A program made the position numbers and the translations under genes. A stretch of 64,000 nt of DNA from Dugong dugon (lineage: Eukaryota > Chordata > Mammalia > Sirenia > Dugongidae). This document shows positions 57,183 through 64,000 of the stretch, piece by piece. The stretch is taken from positions 81,641,834 to 81,705,833 of the forward strand of contig CM057475.1 in assembly GCA_030035585.1 (NCBI GenBank), given 5' to 3'. Numbering within the stretch: the stretch's first letter is position 1; every line of letters starts with the position of its first letter. Under the pieces are notes generated by a model. The model saw only the letters and a list, made by a program, of their open reading frames with translations, did not search any database and had not been told where the DNA came from.

Positions 57183-57599
57183 GGGAGGAGCAAATATTTA
57201 ACAGCACTCTGAAAACCACAGAGGCAGACTGGAGCAATTAAAATCACATGCTGCAGAGGCACAGCTAACATGGCACCCAGGACAGACGCTCCGTGCGGTC
57301 CTTCTGCAGCAAAGACCCAAAAAACTAAGTAAAACAGATACAAACCTCAATCCTAGAACCCTAAGCATCAACTGAAGGGATAAAGAACTAAGTCAAACAC
57401 CAAACATGGAATGGAAGAATAAACTCAAGGAAAACAGAGAACGGGGAACGATACGGAATAGAGGTCCCCTGACAACTTACACGGCACAGCATCATCATCT
57501 TGTAACACAGCCAGCAATGACCTTGGACAGGGAATATGGGAAGGCAGCTTCACAGAGCTCCCAAAGGAGACAGAGCACCCGGTAACCAGAGAAACACGC
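57183..57599 (+). other. Possible L1 5' leader sequence
   Basis: A-rich text with CpGs ('gacagacgctccgtgcggtc', 'gcagcaaagacccaaaaaac') of the kind found near LINE 5' ends. It leads directly into the tandem repeat at 57600-58380. Assignment is speculative; no open frame is recognised. Confidence 0.2.
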
Positions 57600-58380
57600 T
57601 TTCCCATCCATCACCCTTCTGCCCCCTATGCCATCTGTACCCTTTCCTGCCGGGCCATGCCATGCCATGCCACCTTGGGTATAGAGCCAACTGCCCACTG
57701 TCACCCTGGGCCCACTCCACCCCCACCCTCTGGCTCCTGCCATTCCTTTTTTTTCACGTTTTCCCCTTTCTTCCTTTTCTTTCTCTGTTCCACCTAGTCC
57801 TGCATACCACCTCTACCCCTTCCCACTAGCCCATCACCACCCCAGGTTCCACCTGCCCCCACCTGCCAGCTCCTGCCACTTTCTCCCCCCTCATCTAGCC
57901 CCATACACAGCCTCTATCCTTCCCACTGAGCCACCACACACAGCCACGGGTAGAGAGCCACCTGCCTGCCTCCAGCCTGGGTCTGCCCCGGCCCCAACCT
58001 ACTGGCTCTTATCACATCTTTTTTTTCTCTCTTTCTTCCTACCACTAGCCCCCTACGCCACCTCAACCCTTCCCACTGGGCCATGCCTCACTGCCACAGC
58101 TAGAGAGCCATTGGCCTGCTGCCACTACAGGTCCACCCTGCCGCCACCCACTGGCTCCTGCCATGCCATTTTTTCCCTTTCCTTTTCTTTCCCCTCCCAC
58201 CTAGCCCAGTATGCCACCTCTCCCCCTTCTCACTTGTCCCCAGGTGCACCTCACCCCCACCCACCATCTACCTCTTTTCTTTCTTGCTTTCTCTTTTCTT
58301 TTCTTTCTTCCCCCCACCTAGCCCCATCCGACACCCCCTGTTCCCGCCAGCCCTCACCATGACACTGTGGCTAGAGTGTC
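57600..58380 (+). repeat. Degenerate pyrimidine-rich minisatellite, about six units
   Basis: An anchor related to 'ctagccccatacgccacctc' plus 'tacccttcccactgg' recurs at about 57619, 57794, 57895, 58045, 58201 and 58318, i.e. at spacings of about 100-175 bases. Longer units carry an extra 'agagagccacctgcctgc'-type segment, and each unit has a CT tract of variable length. It ends into unique GC-rich sequence. It could be LINE 5'-UTR monomers or a free minisatellite. Confidence 0.7.
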
Positions 58381-58921
58381 CCAGGCTCAGGCCCACTGCT
58401 GAACTGGGGCTGCACTGTCCCTCCCATCCTGTCCTTGACCAGCTGCTGAATGATGGGAAGCGAGCCTGTACCACTCCTCATCTGATGCCCATGCCTATCG
58501 GGCTAGGGGCTTTAAATGCTCCCATACCACCACTTGACCAACATCAGGAGGCAGACAGTACTCACCCAGTCCTCCCTCAGCCTCCTCACCAAACCAGGGT
58601 ACAGCGAAGTGGGCTCACCCTACCTGCTATTGCCCTGCCCACCCAGTCAAGATGGTGAGAGCTATTGTGTGCACAGATGAGCGAGCAACAAAGCACACCT
58701 GGCTCACCCACCCTGACATATCAAAACAAAACAAAGAAGCCTGCAAAACAAGCAGACTTATAATCAATAAATAAAATAATACCGCAATGTCTTGCAGATA
58801 CAGGCGATATCAAAACATATAAAAGAGGAGGGCAGGATGGTGCCAGCAAATGACCAAAATAGAGAATCAGATGATCTTCTGGTAGAAGAAGAGGCAGTGG
58901 AAGTCACTGGTACGTAATTTA
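58381..58921 (+). other. Sequence after the minisatellite; possible L1 ORF1 start
   Basis: A small frame from ATG at 58837 reads MVPANDQNRESDDLLVEEEA, then VEVTGT and a stop at 58915. The acidic run and the position after a tandem-repeated GC-rich leader are compatible with the N-terminus of a LINE ORF1. I cannot confirm this. The frame is cut by the RTE fragment that begins at about 58922. Confidence 0.25.
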
Positions 58922-59234
58922 AAAGACTACCCAGTCTTGCACCATCCTCACAATAATTGTTATGCTTGAGTCCCTTATTGCAGACACTGTCAATCCCTCT
59001 CGTTGAGGGTCTTCCACTTTTTCGCTGACCCTCTACTTTACCAAGCATGCTGTCCTTCTCCAGGGACTGATCTCTCCTGATAACAAGTCCAAAGTACATG
59101 AGACGAAGTCTTGGCATCCTTGCTTCTAAGGAGCATTCTGGTTGTACTTCCTCCAAGACAGATTTGTTCATTCTTTTGGCAGTCCATGGTATATTCGATA
59201 TTCTCTGCCAACGCCATAATTCAAAGGCGTTCAC
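58922..59234 (-). mobile_element. RTE/BovB-type LINE, ORF2 C-terminal piece
   Basis: Read from 59234 downward, the minus frame gives MNAFELWRWQRISNIPWTAK, SVLEEVQPECSLEARMPRLR, LMYFGLVIRRDQSLEKDSML and GKVEGQRKSGRPSTRGIDS. This is the same C-terminal block as at 30980-31230. The piece lacks the 3' tail (the match ends near 58922) and everything upstream of the block. Later residues in the open frame are not RTE. Confidence 0.75.
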
Positions 59235-59235
59235 C

Positions 59236-59800
59236 AGCCATTAGAGAAATGCAAATCAAAACTACAGTGAGATACCATCTCACCCTGACATTGTTGGCAT
59301 GACTAAAAAAAAAAAAAAACCCGCATAAGATAACAAATGTTGGAGAGGTTGTAGGGAGATTGTAAATCTTATGCACTGCTGATGGGAATGTAAATGGTAC
59401 AACCACCATGGAAAATGATATGGCACCTCCTTAAAAAGCTAGAAATAGAAATACCGTACGATCTGACAATCACACTCCTAGAAATATGTCCTAGAGAAAT
59501 AAGAGCCATCATACAAATAGACATAAGTAAATTCATGTTCATTGCAGCATTATTCACAATAACAAAAAGATGGAAACAGGTGTCCATCAGCAGATGAACG
59601 GATCAACAAACTATGGTACTTACACACAGTGCAATACTATGCAAGCACAAAGAACAATGATGAATCTGTGAAACATTTCACAACATGGATGAATCTGGAG
59701 GCCATTATGCTGAGTGAAATAAGTCAATCACAAAAGGACAAATATCGTATGAGACCACTATTATAAAAACCCAAGGAAAGGTTTACACACAGAAAAAAAA
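59236..59800 (+). mobile_element. L1 ORF2 3' part, truncated at both ends
   Basis: 'agagaaatgcaaatcaaaac', 'gttggagaggttgtagggag' and a frame from 59394 reading MVQPPWKMIWHLLKKLEIEI then MFIAALFTITKRWKQ match the same L1 family as 7760-8200 in sense. The end 'gaccactattataaaaaccc' corresponds to about 7640 in the other copy, so the last kilobase of 3' UTR is missing. The start abuts the RTE piece. An A15 run at 59305-59319 is internal. Confidence 0.8.
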
Positions 59801-61281
59801 GGGGCCTTGCACAGAGCTGGTGGTCACAAGTCTGTACTGATACCTATAATGTTCTGGCTTTCCTGATCCTGAAATGGGATTCTTGTTTCCTAGAGAAGGC
59901 GATACCTGCTACAGGGAAGGAGGTGGGGCTGGGAAGACTGCAGGGTGGTGGCTGTGCAGCTGGGGAGAGCAGGGACTCCTAACTCTTCCTCGCCCTTTTC
60001 CGTAAGTCGTGCAGGCTCCCAAGGGTACCACAGCTAAGTGCTTCAGCTGACTACAACCAGCTGAATGCAGTCCCGAGGTATGAAATCCTGGCCCTTCTCC
60101 ATTTCTGCAAAGGCATTGTGCTCCATCCTGGCCCTCCCTGGGCTCCTTCTGGTGCCAAACTTTCGAGACTGAGCTGGCCAGATGTTGAGCTGCCCACAGT
60201 CTCCCACCTGTTCCTTCTTGCTGGGACCCTTTGCTGGCCCGTGAGGCATGGACGCTTTGGGACATGACTTACCATAAAGGGCCTCGCAGTGTGTTGTCCC
60301 CAGTGAGGTGCTCTCAGCACACTAGTGACCACTCCAGACCCAGTGACACACATACATACCACCATGGCTCACAGAAGAGGGTGCTTCTCAGCAAGTTGCT
60401 TGTAGTCGAAGTTCTCGTACTCTACGAGGAACACACGGCCTCTGCTCACTGCGATGGCAGACTTTGAGGATGCCCAGAGCACATATGTGCTTTTCCTTGT
60501 TTCCTTTTTAAAGCTTACAATATTTTGGAGACTGACTGGCCTTTGACCCTCCCCCATCCGAAAAACCAAACTGGTTGCTGTCGAGTTAACTCACAGTATA
60601 TGGAAATACCATACCCACCAAATGTGGTTATCTATATTGAAGGACTGCTTGATAAATCACCTTTTAACGTTTCACTGACACGTGTGCAATAATAGAAAGG
60701 AGCACCCATTATAACTAGTTGCCTGGTAACCACTGAAAATCCTCTTTCTATGAGAGGAAGCAACCAATTCACCTTAATAAGAACATGATGACTGGCGTTT
60801 TATGGGTACTGCATTCTCTCTGTATTTCTGCTCACAGGTGCGTTTAAAGCACCCAGAGTACAGGGGTAGGGGACAGCAGGAAAGAGCACTGATGACTTTA
60901 ATTCAGGGAACAAGTGTCTGACCCCAGTTCCACCAGCGACTAGTCAACAGACATTAGTAAACCCTCCTAAACTCTTGGCCTTGGCTCTGCAATTGTGAAG
61001 TACGGCATCTAACCAGATTTCCCCCAGGAGCGCTTCCAGCTCTGGTATTCTGTGCTTTTTCAAACTTAACAGACAGGAAGGAAGAACCTAAAGGCAGGAC
61101 TTAAGAATATCCGGTCTTGTGGTTCCAAGCTCTAGCAGGCAGGCTGGCATAGTCCTGTGATGGGCTGGTGGTAGCATGGGGAGTTTCCAGGACATCAGGG
61201 CTCGTGTGAAATCTTCAGAGACACCGAGGTCACTGAGATAAAGGCTCACCCCAGTTCACACAGAATTTTCATGGTTTTGGT
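59801..61281. other. No confident gene; candidate exon, SINE and MIR traces
   Basis: Contains the candidate exon at 60373-60448 (minus), a reversed SINE tail trace at about 60563-60605 ('aaaaaccaaactggttgctg') and a diverged forward MIR at about 60890-61060. The 118-codon minus frame at 59909-60265 has no domain. Confidence 0.35.
60373..60448 (-). other. Candidate short exon or pseudo-exon, unidentified
   Basis: The minus strand reads SRGRVFLVEYENFDYKQLAE then KHPLL with well-formed codons (many ending in C or G). An AG acceptor precedes it (AG at 60450-60449, with another at 60443-60442), and gtgagc, a good donor, follows at 60372-60367. The 76-base version is flanked by intron-like sequence in both directions. 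I do not recognise the protein. A chance open frame with nearby splice-like words is possible, and no partner exon was found. Confidence 0.25.
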
Positions 61282-61465
61282 CCTGGTGGTGCAATGGTTA
61301 ATTGCTTGACTGCTAACTAAAAGATTCAAACCCAGCCAGTGGCTCTGCAAGAGGAAGACCTGGCCATCTGCTCCCATAAAGATTATAGCCTAGAAAACTT
61401 TATGGGGCAGTTCTACTCTGTCACATGGGGTCGCTATGAGTAGAATCAACAACCACAACACTGCA
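61282..61465 (+). mobile_element. AfroSINE-type SINE
   Basis: 'gtcctggtggtgcaatggtt', 'aattgcttgactgctaacta', 'ctgctcccataaagattata', 'ggggcagttctactctgtca', then 'ggggtcgctatgagtagaat'. The B-box region is shortened. Confidence 0.82.
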
Positions 61466-62369
61466 AGTCCCACAGCTCAGGAAACCCAGCAAGTCTGAGC
61501 AAACCAGGACAGCTGGTCACCCTAGAACTCCCCTTGGGATGGCTCTGTGGACAGCTATGAAGTCCCCGCTGGGCCCCCACGCCCCTGCAGATGCAGAATC
61601 AACGGTCGAAGTCCTCAGGGAGCTTTTAGTCTGAGGCGATCTTCACAGCTGGACTCCTTGGGAGCTCCTCTGGGGAAATGTGTGATAGTCCACAGATTAC
61701 AATTTGGATCACACTTTCCTCAGGTTAAAAACGGTTAGAAAACCAGTGGAGTTGGCAAGTCCTGTCTGCTCTGCCTTTAAAAATGTATCTCTAATTTCCA
61801 TTCTCATTGCTCCACCTCACGTGGGTACGAGCCACCTCTACTTTCTCCTGGACTTACCAACAGAGCCTTCTAACTCCCTACTTCTCTTTGTCTCCACTTT
61901 AGTGTGTTCTTCCCATGGCAGCTGGAGCTGTGAGCACTCCTGGGATAACCCTGGGGAAGGGCTCGGAAGGAGCAGAATTGAAGAGGGAGAAGAGGAGCCG
62001 CAATGAAGTCTCAACGAAGGCCTCAGCTGACCCCACAGGAAGCTCTGGGGGGAGGACCCCACCGAGATGGCCTGAGTTGGGGCGGACTGAAGTGGCCCCG
62101 CAGAGGTGGCCTTGGTTAGGGCAGGCTGGGCCTTTATACTCCCTGTTGATAAGTCACTGGACGAGGACTATCGAGAAGGACATGTGACCTTGGGCAAAGC
62201 TGTTTCCCTCATCCCAGGCAATCCTCACAGAGGGCTTGCAGCAGCTGGGGACAGGTCCTTGACTCCTAAAGGGGGCTCTGGATGGCACATCACAGCATTT
62301 TCTACATTAACCTTAAAGCACAAATCCAATCTTATTTTAGGGTGGACAAAGCTCAAACTTCATACCACA
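61466..62369. other. No recognised gene or repeat
   Basis: GC-richer unique-looking sequence; short frames of 63-101 codons without domains. Confidence 0.5.
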
Positions 62370-62700
62370 GCTTACTATGCTTCAAATGCCCCGATCCTTC
62401 AATTGCTCTGACCTTATGCCAGGCTACTCCGCCCTTCACTCAGCAGGCAGCCATACTGTTCATGTTTGGGAAAATGTCAACCTCATTGGTGTGGTGGGGA
62501 CTTTGTGCTTGCTGTGCCCCCTGCCTGGAATGCTGTTCCCTCCTATGTGTGCACAGACAGCCCCTTTTGCTCATTCTGGTCTCAACTCAAGTGTCACCTT
62601 CTGAGAGTGCCCCACCATCCAACCTGAGCAGCCTAGTCACCCTCATTCCACCCTGACCCTGTGTTCCTGTGCTCACTGCACTTACTGCTAGTTGAAGCTC
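62370..62700 (+). repeat. L2 LINE fragment
   Basis: 'tgccccctgcctggaatgct', 'acagacagccccttttgctc', 'attctggtctcaactcaagt', 'gtcaccttctgagagtgccc' is the ordered L2 3' region. No coding capacity. Confidence 0.75.
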
Positions 62701-63049
62701 CCAGTGTGCGTTGTGGGTATATTTGGGGTGTGTCTGGGCTGGCGGAGGTCTTTGCTGTCTGCTCCAGCATTGCATTCACTGCAACGGCCTCCACGCTGGC
62801 CCGCAGGTGGCCTTCTACAAATATAATTTGAGCAAATGAGTTTTCTTTGTCACTTCTCCAGTTTGAAATATTCTTTGCAAGACTGTGCAATCAATTACAG
62901 CTCCTCTACCAGGAACATCTGATGAAAGGGCTGTGCTGATGTGACCCACCTGGCAGTTCTCTCCAGACCAGATAAACGTTGAGAGTCGGGTCGTCTGTGT
63001 CCAGGCCACGTAGCAGCCAATAACAGCGGACATTTATTTACGCGATGCT
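62701..63049. other. No recognised gene or repeat
   Basis: Unique-looking sequence; nothing identified. Confidence 0.5.
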
Positions 63050-63240
63050 GGGCGCCGTGACAAGCCTGCACTTATTTCCTCTTGTTTAATCCTCACAACA
63101 ACTCCAAGAGGTCAGTAGAACTGTTGTCCCAGGTTTTCAGACCACGGGGGCACAGAGAGGTGAAGTAATTTGCCAAAGCTTCCCACGGTGGTTTCTAGAG
63201 AAGCCAGGGTGGCTTCCATTCCAGTGCAAAGTTCACAGGG
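63050..63240 (-). repeat. MIR SINE, reversed
   Basis: 'ttgtttaatcctcacaacaa', 'gcacagagaggtgaagtaat' and 'ttgccaaagcttcccac' follow reversed MIR order. Confidence 0.7.
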
Positions 63241-64000
63241 GGCCACCTTTGATGATGGGCTCTGCCTGCCACCTCTACCAGACAGGGTCCTAGCAAAGCA
63301 CCTTCTGTGCCTGCCCCAGGAGCAGAAAGGAAAGGAGCAAGGAGGGAGGGGAGACGTCCATCAACCCAAACGGCGCTGTCTCTGCAAGTGTCAGGAAGTA
63401 GGATAGAGCAGCCAGCCTTCAGAGGAGTCTGACCTTGCTAACTCAAACTAGCCCATAAAATGGAATCTTTTTCCCTTTAAATTGCCCCAAACTGCCTAGA
63501 GGTATTTGAATTTACTAGAATATACAGCAGGTATTTTGGCTAACCCAGTAGTAATTTTCAGACATCACAGATTCCAGTGATCTGAACAAAGAAAAAAATA
63601 AAAAGGGGAGAAGGAGGAGGAGGAGGAGGAGGAGGAGGAGGAGGAGGACATTTGGCCTGGGTGAGCCACCAGGAGGGTACACAAGTGGCTGGTCCTTAGG
63701 GAGAGGGGTACTCTGGTCTGTCTGTCAGCCCAGGAAGGATGAGATCCCCAGTGCAGACAGACACCCCATGTTCCACCAACAATCTCCTTCACTCCCTCTT
63801 CCTTTGTGTGACTTCTCTTTGTTGATGGTCTCCACAGAGCTCCACTGGCTCCCAAACAAGATTCCTTGAATTTCTATCCCTATCTCAGAGCCCACTGAAC
63901 TGGTCACAAATTGCCTGCGTGGGTCCGAGCCGCCCATGTGGATACGGACGCCAAATGGAGCATGGTCAGCTAAATCCAGCTGAGAGAGCCCAGGCCAGAG
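63241..64000. other. No recognised gene; contains (AGG)n
   Basis: Unique-looking sequence to the window end, apart from the triplet repeat at 63612-63648. A minus frame (63565-63855) translates the triplet as poly-Ser and is not a gene. Confidence 0.5.
63612..63648. repeat. (AGG)n trinucleotide microsatellite
   Basis: About twelve perfect AGG/GGA units. Confidence 0.97.

Noticed and set aside
63565..63855. Frame with a poly-serine run
   Set aside because: The run is the reverse translation of the (AGG)n repeat; no domain in the rest.

Overview
The window looks like intergenic or deep-intronic DNA from an afrotherian mammal, most likely an elephant. No intact protein-coding gene, functional RNA gene, CRISPR array or bacterial-style operon can be supported. 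Three things point to Afrotheria. About twenty copies of tRNA-derived AfroSINE-type elements share the ending 'gagtcggaatcgactcgacgg' in diverged forms. Fragments of a BovB/RTE-type LINE carry an endonuclease with a GDWNAKVG motif and a characteristic ORF2 C-terminus. Pieces of one L1 family share a 3' UTR. Older mammal-wide repeats (MIR, L2, Tigger/MER2, MaLR-type LTRs, ancient L1) fit a placental genome. Family names rest on recognition of sequence and protein motifs, not on a database search.

Layout. 1-5 kb: LTR remnants, and a Tigger transposon nested in an LTR that lies in a CT tract. 5-9 kb: an AfroSINE with clear target-site duplications (TSD), then an AfroSINE split by a 2.2-kb 5'-truncated L1. 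9-15 kb: an RTE 3' end split by a MaLR-type LTR, another MaLR LTR, an L2, and a SINE split by an L1 tail next to a long (TG)n. 18-19 kb: an RTE copy that keeps its 5' region and endonuclease but lacks everything downstream. 20-36 kb: SINEs, old L1, MaLR LTRs, an RTE ORF2 C-terminal fragment, two tRNA-Gly-headed SINEs and a 4 x 28-bp minisatellite. 36-52 kb: mostly unique GC-richer sequence with scattered SINEs, MIRs, a MaLR LTR, an inverted SINE pair and (CA)n. 52-60 kb: an AT-rich block built on an ancient L1, interrupted by a young L1 tail with a perfect 15-bp TSD, an RPL37 processed pseudogene, an LTR and two SINEs. It is followed by a degenerate pyrimidine-rich minisatellite and an RTE/L1 mosaic. 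60-64 kb: mostly unique sequence with L2, MIR and one SINE.

The content is best read as an archive of retrotransposition. LINE machinery (L1 and RTE) appears to have moved the SINEs and the RPL37 mRNA copy, and the nesting gives relative ages. The most notable items are the nested insertions with visible TSDs, the RTE copy that stops just past an AATAAA motif, the SINE that combines a tRNA-Gly head with RTE 5' and 3' sequence, and two short coding-like patches (about 19.5 kb and 60.4 kb) that I could not identify. I saw no evidence for an undescribed biological system.
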